Below, one piece after another: positions 1 to 7,851 of a DNA stretch of 64,000 nucleotides. The DNA is from Alphaproteobacteria bacterium. Its GTDB lineage: Bacteria; Myxococcota_A; UBA796; GCA-2862545. Below the pieces are notes generated by a model. That model saw nothing but the letters and a program-made list of their open reading frames with translations, was not told the DNA's origin and did no database searches. Every line of letters begins with the position of its first letter. Position 1 is the stretch's first letter. The stretch covers positions 151,134-215,133 of the forward strand of contig JACKEQ010000007.1 of the NCBI GenBank assembly GCA_020632885.1, read 5' to 3'. The position numbers were made by a program, and so were the translations under genes.

Positions 1-1535
1 CGTCCGGTGAGAGCCGCCTGGCCCGCGTGAAGGTGCCCCATCAGAACCTCCCGCGCTTCCTGCCGCTCTCGGGGTCGTGGGACATCCAGGTGCCCGAGCG
101 TGTGCTCCCGCTCGAGGAGCTCATCGCGGCCAACCTCTCCTGGCTGTTCCCCGGCATGGACGTCGGCAGGCCGTACGTCTTCCGCGTCACCCGCGACGCT
201 GATGTCGAGATCGCGGTCGACGAGGCGAACGACCTGCTCGAGGTCCTCCAGCAGGAGCTCCGCAAGCGCAGGTTCGGCGAGGCCGTGCGCCTGCAGGTCG
301 AGGCGGGCGCACCCCACGAGATCATCGAGGGCCTGAAGACCGGTCTCGGGCTCGGCGACGAGCAGGTGGAGGCGGTCCAGGGGCTCATCACCCTCGACGG
401 CGTGGGCGAGCTCCTCAAGGTGGACGTGCCCGAGGCCAAGTACCCCGGCTTCGTCCCGCGCATGCCGCCCCTCCTGGAGTCCGGCGACCCCTTCGCCACC
501 GTCCTCCAGCAGGACGTGATGCTGCACCACCCCTTCCACAGCATCCTGCCGCTCGTGGACTTCATCCGGGCGGCGGCCCGCGACCCCGCCGTGGTCGCCA
601 TCAAGCAGACGCTGTACCGCACCAACAAGGACTCCCCCATCATCGGGGCGCTGCAGGAAGCCGTCGAGAACGGCAAGCAGGTGGCGGCCGTCGTCGAGCT
701 CAAGGCCCGCTTCGACGAGGAGAACAACATCGTCTGGGCCCAGGCGCTCGAAGAGGCCGGCGTGCACGTGGTCTACGGCGTGCCGATGCTCAAGACCCAC
801 GCCAAGCTCGCGCTCGTCGTGCGTCGCAACGAGGCCGGAGACCTCATCCGGTATGCGCACATCGGCACCGGGAACTACAACACGAGCACCGCGCGGATCT
901 ACACCGACCTCGGGCTGCTCACGTCCAACCCCGACATCACGGCCGACGTGGGCGACGTGTTCAACCACCTCACGGGCTTCGCGAACCCCGCGGGCTACCG
1001 CAAGCTCCTCGTGGCGCCGCGCTTCATGAAGCCCGGCCTCATCGAGCGCATCGAGCGCGAGGCGGACCTCTGCCGCAAGGGGCGGCCGGGCCGCATCATC
1101 GCGAAGTGCAACGCCATCGCGGACGCCGAGATGATCCGGGCGCTCTACGACGCGAGCCAGGCGGGCGTGCAGATCGACCTGCTCGTGCGCGGCATCTGCT
1201 GCCTGCGGCCCGGCATCCCCGGGCTCAGCGAGAACATCCGGGTGCGCTCGGTGGTCGGTCGCTTCCTCGAGCACAGCCGGATCTACTGGTTCGACAACGA
1301 CGGCGAGCCCGACTGCTACATCGGCAGCGCGGACTGGATGGACCGCAACCTCGACCGGCGGGTGGAGGTCCTCACCCCCGTCGAGGCCCCGGAGCTCAGG
1401 ACCTACCTGCGCAGCCTGCTCCAGCGCTACCTCGACGACGTGCAGCGGACGCGGGTCATGCAGCCGGACGGCACCTACGAGCGGCTCACGGGCGAGGGTC
1501 CGGACGTCCACCAGCAGCTCATCGACGACCCCTGA
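1..1535 (+). CDS. ppk1: Polyphosphate kinase 1, C-terminal part (5' end outside window)
   Basis: Makes inorganic polyphosphate reversibly from ATP. The reading frame is open to the left edge of the window, so the N-terminal domain is missing; about 510 of the usual ~690-720 residues are present. Counting from the GTG at 27, the autophosphorylated histidine lies in 'KTHAKLAL' (His258, matching E. coli His435). The second conserved histidine lies in 'FLEHSRIYW' (His416, matching His592). Other PPK1 signatures are 'KQTLYRT', 'GTGNYN', 'RGICCLRPG' and 'GSADWMDRNLDRRVE'. The stop overlaps the next start (TGATG), which suggests cotranscription and translational coupling with the deacetylase-like gene downstream. 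The family assignment is secure. Confidence 0.97.
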   Translation, partial: SGESRLARVKVPHQNLPRFLPLSGSWDIQVPERVLPLEELIAANLSWLFPGMDVGRPYVFRVTRDADVEIAVDEANDLLEVLQQELRKRRFGEAVRLQVEAGAPHEIIEGLKTGLGLGDEQVEAVQGLITLDGVGELLKVDVPEAKYPGFVPRMPPLLESGDPFATVLQQDVMLHHPFHSILPLVDFIRAAARDPAVVAIKQTLYRTNKDSPIIGALQEAVENGKQVAAVVELKARFDEENNIVWAQALEEAGVHVVYGVPMLKTHAKLALVVRRNEAGDLIRYAHIGTGNYNTSTARIYTDLGLLTSNPDITADVGDVFNHLTGFANPAGYRKLLVAPRFMKPGLIERIEREADLCRKGRPGRIIAKCNAIADAEMIRALYDASQAGVQIDLLVRGICCLRPGIPGLSENIRVRSVVGRFLEHSRIYWFDNDGEPDCYIGSADWMDRNLDRRVEVLTPVEAPELRTYLRSLLQRYLDDVQRTRVMQPDGTYERLTGEGPDVHQQLIDDP

Positions 1536-3256
1536 TGTCCCTCTCGCGCCTCTGGCGTCGTGAGCCACTCCACGTCTGGTTCCACCCGAGCTTCCGGCTC
1601 CCGCTCACCCACGGGCCCGGCGGGATGGACGCGCGCCGCGCGGAGAACGTGCTCACCTGGCTGCTCGATCGGCGGGTGGCGCGCGACGCGACCGTGCACG
1701 AGGCGCCGGAGGCGCGCTGGCAGGACCTCCGGCGGGTGCACGACGACGGCTGGCTCGAGAAGCTCGACGACGCGAACGTCGTCGCCGGCGTGTTGGCCGT
1801 GCCACCCACCCACGTGCCGGTCGCCTCCATGCTCGAGCTCTGGAGACGCGGTGTCGGCGCCACCACCGAGGCGGTGCGGCACGTGCTCGCTCATGGGGGC
1901 CGCGCGGCGACCCTGATGGGTGGGTTCCACCACGCCGGGCCCGATCGCGGCGCGGGCTTCTGCGCGCTCAACGACATCGCGGTGGCGCTGGCGGTGGCCC
2001 GCCATGCCGGCTTCCGTGGGTGGGTGACGGTCGTGGACCTCGACGCCCATCCCCCCGACGGTCTCGGTGCGTTCGGCCTCGAGCGTTGCGAGATCCGCTC
2101 GCTGGGCGTGGCGTCGTCGTGGGAGGCCGACATCGACATGGACGTCCGGGTGCCCGTCGGCGCCGGCGACCGCGAGTACCTGCTCGCCCTGCAGCGCGTC
2201 CTGGCCGGCCTGCGCGCGGATCTCGTGATCTACCTGGCCGGCAGCGACCCTCTGGTGGGCGACGAGCTCGGCATGCTCGGGGTCAGCGAGGCCGGCCTGC
2301 GCGAGCGGGACGCCCGGGTGTTCCAGGCTGTCGGCAGCACGCCGTGCGTGGTGGTGCCCGGCGGCGGCTACACGCCCGGCTCCTGGCGGGTGCTCGCCCA
2401 CACGCTCGCCGAGGCGGCGGGACGTCGGGCCCACGTCCCCGAGGGCTACGACCCCGTGGGACGGCGGATGAACCGGGTGGCCAGCTCGTTCCCGGGCCTC
2501 GCGGACGAGCCGCTGCTCACCGACGAGGACGTCGAGGAGATGTTCGGTCGCCCCACCGAGCGCCGGTTCCTCGGGCACTTCACGCGCCATGGGGTGGAGC
2601 TGGCGCTCGACCGGTACGGGTTGCTCGGGGCGCTGCGCGGTCTCGGCATGGGGCCGCTGGAGGTCGAGGTGACCACGGGCGAGCGGCCCGAGCGCGTGCG
2701 GGTGTACGGGCATCACGGCGGCTCCCGGCATCGGCTCGTGGACCTCGCGCTGTGCGTCGATCGGCTCGCCCACGCTCCACTCGGCGACCCCAAGGTGCTC
2801 CGCGTGGACTGGCTGGAGCTCGCCGACCCCCGTGGCCAGGGCGCCCTCCCGGGTCAGGCCTTCAGGGGGCTCGGCGTGGCGCGTGAGATCGGGTCCATCC
2901 TCGTGGTGACGGCCGAGCGGCTGGGGCTGGCCGGTGTGAGCTTCGTGCCGTCGCACTACCATGTCGCCTGGATCGCGCGGCATCGGGCCCTGCTGCTGGA
3001 TCCCGTGCAGCGCGGGCGCTTCCGGGCCATCGGGTCGGTGTTCGGCGACGTGCCCCTGGAGCGGCTGAGCGAGCGGCTCTCGGGCGACGGGCTGCCCACC
3101 GAGGACGGCGAGCCCCTGCGCTGGGAGCCCACACCGATGGTCCACGCGCTGGACCCGCGGCTGAAGGCGGCGATCGAGGCCGGGGAGGTCGAGGCGCGCG
3201 CGATCGAGGCGGGCGTGGTGCTCAGGTTGCTCGAGCCGTCGGTCACCTTCGGGTAG
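1535..3256 (+). CDS. HDAC/AcuC-family deacetylase with C-terminal extension
   Basis: The 573-residue protein starts at the ATG overlapping the ppk1 stop. The first ~330 residues are a zinc-dependent histone-deacetylase-like domain. The paired histidines are in 'GGFHHAGPDRGAGFCALND' (His132/His133). The zinc ligands are Asp170 and His172 in 'DLDAHPPDG' and Asp238 in 'AGSDPL', and the catalytic tyrosine is Tyr279 in 'GGGYT'. All key residues are present, although the usual 'HHGDG' reads 'HPPDG'. Likely substrates are acetylated amines, polyamines or acetyl-lysine; I cannot tell which. About 230 further residues (roughly 345-573) form a domain I do not recognise, with conserved-looking 'RVDWLELADP' and 'FVPSHYHVAW'. 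The fold call is firm; substrate and extension are unknown. Confidence 0.85.
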   Translation: MSLSRLWRREPLHVWFHPSFRLPLTHGPGGMDARRAENVLTWLLDRRVARDATVHEAPEARWQDLRRVHDDGWLEKLDDANVVAGVLAVPPTHVPVASMLELWRRGVGATTEAVRHVLAHGGRAATLMGGFHHAGPDRGAGFCALNDIAVALAVARHAGFRGWVTVVDLDAHPPDGLGAFGLERCEIRSLGVASSWEADIDMDVRVPVGAGDREYLLALQRVLAGLRADLVIYLAGSDPLVGDELGMLGVSEAGLRERDARVFQAVGSTPCVVVPGGGYTPGSWRVLAHTLAEAAGRRAHVPEGYDPVGRRMNRVASSFPGLADEPLLTDEDVEEMFGRPTERRFLGHFTRHGVELALDRYGLLGALRGLGMGPLEVEVTTGERPERVRVYGHHGGSRHRLVDLALCVDRLAHAPLGDPKVLRVDWLELADPRGQGALPGQAFRGLGVAREIGSILVVTAERLGLAGVSFVPSHYHVAWIARHRALLLDPVQRGRFRAIGSVFGDVPLERLSERLSGDGLPTEDGEPLRWEPTPMVHALDPRLKAAIEAGEVEARAIEAGVVLRLLEPSVTFG

Positions 3257-3276
3257 GCGCGCGGCTGGCGACCTCG

Positions 3277-3831
3277 TCAGAAGCCGAGGCCCACCGTCAC
3301 CGACGCGAACGGCGTGACGGGTCCGCCCCGCCCGAACACCGCGGGTGCACCCGGGATCCAGGCCGCGCCCACCGAGGCGTCCGCGACCACGTACGTCCCG
3401 GGCGTCGCGTACAGGCGGCCCTTGGCGGACGCCGCCACCGACGGCCCCGCTGCCTCCACGGACCCCGCCTCCTGGCGACCCATGGCGAAGCCCGGGCGGT
3501 CGGTCGTGCTCTGGACCTCGGTCAGTCCCAGCCCACCGAACAGATCGAGGGTCGTGCGGTCGCGCTCCCGATGCAGGGCGCGCGCCTTCGCCCGGAAGTG
3601 CACCATGTCGTAGCCCGGCTGCTGGTGCAGGATGCCCGCACCGTTACCACACGTCTCCAGCGACAGCCACGACAGCGGGGCGCCCTCCAGGCAGATCACG
3701 GGCTGCTCGACCGCCGTGGACTGCGCACCGCCGCGCAGCTCGAGGATCGGCCGTCCCGCGACCTCGTGGCGCACGAAGCCCTGCTGCACGACGCCCTCCT
3801 GGGCCCACGCACCCGCGAGGGCCAGGAGCAT
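3277..3831 (-). CDS. Small exported protein, probable outer-membrane beta-barrel
   Basis: 184 residues with a short signal peptide (about 1-11, ending 'GAWAQ'). The rest is Gly/Ala/Val-rich with alternating polar and apolar residues, and the C-terminus is aromatic ('VTVGLGF'), as in many outer-membrane barrels. Two cysteines (about 47 and 61) could pair. The ATG overlaps the stop of the upstream NHL-like lipoprotein gene (ATGA), so the two are probably coupled. I do not recognise a specific family; the location is inferred from the signal and the terminal phenylalanine. Confidence 0.6.
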   Translation of the reverse strand: MLLALAGAWAQEGVVQQGFVRHEVAGRPILELRGGAQSTAVEQPVICLEGAPLSWLSLETCGNGAGILHQQPGYDMVHFRAKARALHRERDRTTLDLFGGLGLTEVQSTTDRPGFAMGRQEAGSVEAAGPSVAASAKGRLYATPGTYVVADASVGAAWIPGAPAVFGRGGPVTPFASVTVGLGF

Positions 3832-4910
3832 CAGAGCTCCAGGCGGAGGAGCTCGTGGTCGCGGCCGTTCACCAGCCAGACCTCGTCCTCCGAGACCACC
3901 TCGATGCCCGCCAGCGCGCCCTCGCCGAGCTCCGTGTCGATCACGTCGAGCTCGTTGCCTTCGAGGTCGAAGATCTTCACGCGACCCGTGTAGTTCTCCG
4001 TGACGTAGAGCTTGCCCTCGAACAGCGCCAGACCCGCGGGGTACGCGAGGTCCGTCACGAGATCGACGAGCTCGCCGCCCTCCCAGAGGTAGTGGTCGGG
4101 ACCCGGCACGCCGTACGTCGCCTGACAGCCCCCGTTCTCCACGGAGGGCAGCGAGTTGCCCCGCGAACCGACCGTCGTGTCGAGCACCGCGATGCGGTTG
4201 GCGCCGGTGTCCGCGACGTAGAGCAGGCCGCTGCTCGCGTCGTACGCGAGGTGCGAGACCACGTCCGGGATGCGCGTCACGCCCACCTGCCAGCGCTGGA
4301 TCTCGCCGTCGCAGTGGTCGTCGTAGCCAGCGCCGTGGTCCTCGTGGAAGTCGTAGCGCACGATGTCGTCGTTGAAGCCGTCGAACACCCAGTAGGCGTT
4401 GCCCTCCTCCCACGCGATGCCCATGCACTGCGGGCTCTCGTGCAGCATGTCGAGGTGGGACCCGAGGTCCGCGGGGCCGCCGAACAGATCGGTGACGTAG
4501 TCGACCGCCTCGGGGTTGGACTCGCCGAAGATGTCGCGATCGCTCGACCACAGCGTGGGGCCCGTGAAGTCGTTGCCCGGGCCGGGCTGGTTGTAGCTGT
4601 TCCGCCCGTCCTGGCAGGTGGCGAAGGTGCCGGGCGCACCGAAGGCGATGGAGGTCACCTTCTCCATGAAGTGCAGCGCGTAGGGGTCCACGATGTGCGT
4701 GCTCGTCTGCTCGCCCGTGCCGATGGCGTCGAAGATCGACACCGAGTCGTCGTCCTTGTTCACCACCCAGAGCTCGTCCGCCTCGGGGTTGAAGGCGAGG
4801 TCCGTCGGGTTGTCCAGGCCGTCGAGCTCGCTCCCCACGACCTCGATCTTCACCTTCCGGCAGCCAGAGGATGCGACGAGCGCGAGGACGATCAGGGCAA
4901 CAGCACGCAT
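3831..4910 (-). CDS. Lipoprotein with NHL/YncE-like beta-propeller
   Basis: 359 residues. I place the start at the ATG at 4910, preceded by a GGAGAG ribosome site, because it gives a clean lipoprotein signal: 'MRAVALIVLALVASSGC', with the lipid-bearing cysteine at 17. The body has propeller-like units such as 'NPTDLAFNPEADELWVVNK', 'YDASSGLLYVADTGANRI' and 'YPAGLALFEGKLYVTE'. These resemble NHL/SMP-30 strands, so a six-bladed propeller on the periplasmic face or outer membrane is likely. It shares a 1-nt ATGA overlap with the small exported protein downstream. The propeller call rests on repeat pattern; ligand or partner is unknown. Confidence 0.75.
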   Translation of the reverse strand: MRAVALIVLALVASSGCRKVKIEVVGSELDGLDNPTDLAFNPEADELWVVNKDDDSVSIFDAIGTGEQTSTHIVDPYALHFMEKVTSIAFGAPGTFATCQDGRNSYNQPGPGNDFTGPTLWSSDRDIFGESNPEAVDYVTDLFGGPADLGSHLDMLHESPQCMGIAWEEGNAYWVFDGFNDDIVRYDFHEDHGAGYDDHCDGEIQRWQVGVTRIPDVVSHLAYDASSGLLYVADTGANRIAVLDTTVGSRGNSLPSVENGGCQATYGVPGPDHYLWEGGELVDLVTDLAYPAGLALFEGKLYVTENYTGRVKIFDLEGNELDVIDTELGEGALAGIEVVSEDEVWLVNGRDHELLRLEL

Positions 4911-5022
4911 GGACTCTCCGGGGCTGCCCGTTCCTAGCCTGAGGACACGCGGATGACCATCGGAGACGGCCTTTCCGTGGACGTGGGGCGCGCGCGTCGG
5001 TAGGGGCTCCCCTGGAGGTGCC

Positions 5023-6249
5023 GTGCTGCTCGTGCTCGCCGCGTATGCCCACGTGGGGGATGTGCTCGACACCCTCGACGCCCACGTGGACCCCGCCACA
5101 CCGAGCCGGGTGCACGTCGAGGCGACCTTCGGGCTCGTGACGCTCGAGGGCGACGCGGGCGCGTGGGTGTGCCACGAGGCCGTGACGGCACCCGGTGTGT
5201 TCGCCGCCCCTCACTACGTCCAGGGCAGCACAGGCCGTTTCGCCGCATGGAACAGCGGGCCCAACGACGGGCGGGACGGCGAGCCCGTCTGGACCAGCGC
5301 CGACCGGTGCGACTGGACCGCCCTGACGGGCCTCGCGGGCCAGCTCGTGGCCGAGGTCAGCCTGCGGGGCGACGAGGCCTGGGCCGCCACCGCGACATCC
5401 GGGGTCACGAACGGCCTGTACCGCACCGTCGACGGGGCCTTCGTGCCCGCGGGCGTGTCGAGCGACACCGACATCTTCCTGTCCGTGCGCGCGGAGGGAC
5501 CCGCGATCTGGGCCGTGTCCACCGACGGCGACGTCCTCACCCTCTGGCACAGCACCGACGGCACGGCCTTCACGTCCCACACGGTCGCCCCACCCGACGG
5601 CGTCACCCTGCCCCTGCGCGGGAGCATCGGCGCCATCGACCCCACCGACGGCGACCGGGCGTGGCTGGTCATGGACCCCATCGGGGTCGACTTCCTCTAC
5701 GAGCTCACCGAGGCCGGGGCCACGCAGACGTCCATCTGGGCGCCGCCCGACCGCCTCACCGACCTCACGCGGCTGCCCGACGGCGCGCTGCTCGCCGTGC
5801 TCAACGACCGGCGCCCGTGGCGCGGTGTGGACGGCGTGTTCACCGAGATGGCCGTCGAGGACGCGAGCGGTGGCGACGTCGGGCCCGAAGGGCTCTGGCT
5901 GTCCAACCGCACCTACGTGAACGGGCTCTTCGCGACGCTGTCCACGGACGGCCACACCGCCGCACGGACCCTGGGCCCGGAGGTCATCGCGTCCCCCCTC
6001 TCCTGCCCCGCCGGCTCCACCCAGGTCACGATCTGCGAGCCCCTCTGGGACGCCCTGTCGCTGCGCCTGCAGCCCCAGCCCACCGGAGACTCGGGCACGC
6101 CGACCCCGATCCCCCCGCCGGTCGTGGAGGAACCGTCCAGCTGCGGCTGTGCGGCCGGGACCCTCAGCGGCGTCGGAGGACCCGGAGCGCTCGCCATCCC
6201 GTGGCTCCTGCGTCGGCGGCGCAACCGCAGGTCGCCTCGGGCTCGCTGA
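5023..6249 (+). CDS. Exported propeller-like protein with MYXO-CTERM-like tail
   Basis: About 408 residues. The start is a GTG at 5023 with GGAGG just upstream; the spacing is short (4 nt), and a second GTG at 5031 is possible. A short hydrophobic leader ('LLVLAAYA') is followed by a body with photosystem-II/BNR-type propeller strands ('WAVSTDGDVLTLWHSTDG', 'EAWAATATSGVTNGLYRT'). The C-terminus has a Ser/Cys motif ('SSCGCAAG'), a hydrophobic stretch ('PGALAIPWLL') and an Arg cluster. That is the layout of MYXO-CTERM tails, which are processed at the cysteine for surface display. The last 86 bp overlap the convergent gene on the other strand. Function unknown. Confidence 0.75.
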   Translation: MLLVLAAYAHVGDVLDTLDAHVDPATPSRVHVEATFGLVTLEGDAGAWVCHEAVTAPGVFAAPHYVQGSTGRFAAWNSGPNDGRDGEPVWTSADRCDWTALTGLAGQLVAEVSLRGDEAWAATATSGVTNGLYRTVDGAFVPAGVSSDTDIFLSVRAEGPAIWAVSTDGDVLTLWHSTDGTAFTSHTVAPPDGVTLPLRGSIGAIDPTDGDRAWLVMDPIGVDFLYELTEAGATQTSIWAPPDRLTDLTRLPDGALLAVLNDRRPWRGVDGVFTEMAVEDASGGDVGPEGLWLSNRTYVNGLFATLSTDGHTAARTLGPEVIASPLSCPAGSTQVTICEPLWDALSLRLQPQPTGDSGTPTPIPPPVVEEPSSCGCAAGTLSGVGGPGALAIPWLLRRRRNRRSPRAR

Positions 6250-7354
6250 CGCCCGTGGGGAGCGGGCCGGGTGCGTCGAGGCACGCGAGCTCCTTCTTGA
6301 AGCCGACCGCGAAGACCTCGTGGTGCGTGCCGTCCGCCTGGAGCGCCCCGGCCGTGCGGGGCTCCGTGCGCTCCTGGTGGCAGAAGTCCTCGAACAGCGC
6401 GTCGTCCACGGCATCCACACCCGCTCCGAGCAACGCGGAGCCCGCGGTGGGCCAGAAGTCGCCGGCATCGGGGCCGAACAGGTCGGAGGGCCCGCACTGC
6501 ACGTTCCCGGATCCCAGGTCGGCATCGCTGGCGTTCCCCACGACCTCCGCCGCGTCCGGGAGATCCACCGTTCCGAGCAGCGTGTTCCCGAGCACCCGTG
6601 GCTGGGCCCCCGGAGACGCACGCAGGGTCGTCGTGGCCCGGACGATGGACGAACGGAGGGTCACCGCGGGCCCGGTGATCTCCACCCCCAGCTCGGCATC
6701 GAGCACGAGGTGACCCGTGAGCATCGAGGTGCTCGCGCCTCCCGCGACCGACAGGCCCGTGCCCACCGAGGAGAGCACGAGGTCGGTGGCCTCGAGGACC
6801 GCTCCCGGACCGGCTCGGACGCCGATCGTGCTGTTCGTGAACAGCCCGTCGCGCACGTGCACCCGGCAGCCCTCGCAGGCGATGTCCACCCCGATGCCCC
6901 GGCCCTCGAAGCGGTCGTCGAGGATCCAGACGTCGTCGCTGACGCCCCGCACGGCCACGCCCGTCCCGACGATGCCGTCCACACGGGCGTCCCGGAGCCA
7001 GATCGAGCGGCCGTCCAGGATGGTGAGGGCCGTCTGGCCGGGTGGGGTCGGCAGGAGGTCGACGCCGATGAGGAGCACGTCGTCCCCGCTCACCACGAGG
7101 GGGCCGAGCCGCGCGCGGTCGTCGGGGTCGGCGCTCTGGAGGATCGTGAGCTCGTCGCCCTCGTCCGGGACCGGCGCCTCGAAGGCGCAACCGGCGTGCT
7201 CGCCGGGCCCGAACAGCAGCACGTCGCCCGGGTAGAACAGCGCGCCGTCCGCCCCGGGGACCTCGCGACGGATGTACGCGCACCAGTCCTCCCCTGCCGC
7301 GAACGTCGTGATCGTCGGGGTGTGCGCGTGCGCGACAGCGAGGAGGAGTACCAT
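6164..7354 (-). CDS. Exported right-handed beta-helix protein with CGC tail
   Basis: 396 residues from the ATG at 7354, which gives a short signal peptide ('MVLLLAVAHAH'). The body reads as stacked short beta-strands typical of pectate-lyase-like or parallel beta-helix folds ('SIWLRDARVDGIVGTGVAVR', 'DVWILDDRFEGRGIGVDI', 'EATDLVLSSVGTGLSVAG'). The C-terminus has 'TCGCAADAG' and ends in Arg residues, a degenerate MYXO-CTERM-like tail. A sugar-binding or adhesion role is possible, but no catalytic signature is visible. The 3' end overlaps the convergent propeller gene by 86 bp, so both C-terminal tails are coded by the same DNA on opposite strands. Confidence 0.7.
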   Translation of the reverse strand: MVLLLAVAHAHTPTITTFAAGEDWCAYIRREVPGADGALFYPGDVLLFGPGEHAGCAFEAPVPDEGDELTILQSADPDDRARLGPLVVSGDDVLLIGVDLLPTPPGQTALTILDGRSIWLRDARVDGIVGTGVAVRGVSDDVWILDDRFEGRGIGVDIACEGCRVHVRDGLFTNSTIGVRAGPGAVLEATDLVLSSVGTGLSVAGGASTSMLTGHLVLDAELGVEITGPAVTLRSSIVRATTTLRASPGAQPRVLGNTLLGTVDLPDAAEVVGNASDADLGSGNVQCGPSDLFGPDAGDFWPTAGSALLGAGVDAVDDALFEDFCHQERTEPRTAGALQADGTHHEVFAVGFKKELACLDAPGPLPTGVSEPEATCGCAADAGATGWRALRVLRRR

Positions 7355-7426
7355 CGCCCCTACCCTATCCCGGCCCGCCCTCGCTCCGGCGACCCCGGCG
7401 CGGTATGGAGGGGCCGAGGAGACGGC

Positions 7427-7849
7427 ATGGACGAGGACTTCACCCTGGACGAGCTCAAGCTCGCCTTCACGTTCCACATCACCAACCAGATCCTCGAGTC
7501 CGACGGCACGGTGGCGCCCGAGGAGCTGGCCTTCCTGCAGAAGTGGTTCCCCGAGGCCGTGTTCCGCGAGTCGCGCTTCATCGACGCGAAGGGTCGCTAC
7601 ACGTCCCGCTGGGAGGACGCGCTGGGCGAGGCTCTCCTGCAGCTGCCCGAGCGCCTCTCCGTCGAGGAGCGGCTCGATCTCCTGGAGACGTTCTACCGGG
7701 CCGCGATCAGCGACGGCGACACCCAGTACATCGAGGGCAACATCCTCGTGCGGGCTGCACGTCTCCTCGGCCTGAAGCCCAGCCAGTTCACCGCCCGCGT
7801 CGAGGCGATGTTCGGCACCGGCTCCATCGACCTGCCGCTGCCCGAGTAG
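7427..7849 (+). CDS. TerB-like protein
   Basis: 140 residues, all-helical, resembling the TerB family: 'LKLAFTFHITNQILESDGTV' at the start of a first helix pair and 'FYRAAISDGDTQYIEGNIL' in the second half. Acidic 'SDG' turns in both halves are typical of TerB metal-binding sites. The ATG follows a GAGGAG ribosome site. TerB domains occur in tellurite-resistance and stress proteins associated with the membrane; no other ter gene is nearby, so tellurite resistance should not be assumed. It lies 2 bp upstream of the PFK-2/FBPase-2 gene, and the two are probably cotranscribed. Confidence 0.75.
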   Translation: MDEDFTLDELKLAFTFHITNQILESDGTVAPEELAFLQKWFPEAVFRESRFIDAKGRYTSRWEDALGEALLQLPERLSVEERLDLLETFYRAAISDGDTQYIEGNILVRAARLLGLKPSQFTARVEAMFGTGSIDLPLPE

Positions 7850-7851
7850 CC

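Noticed and set aside
3277..6621. 1,114-codon minus-strand frame covering several genes
   Set aside because: Only its last 184 codons (3277-3831) have a signal peptide and protein-like composition. The rest is antisense to, or out of frame with, better supported genes.
7427..7849. Tellurite resistance locus
   Set aside because: Only a TerB-like domain is present; no TerC, TerD or TerZ-like gene lies nearby, and TerB domains occur in many settings.
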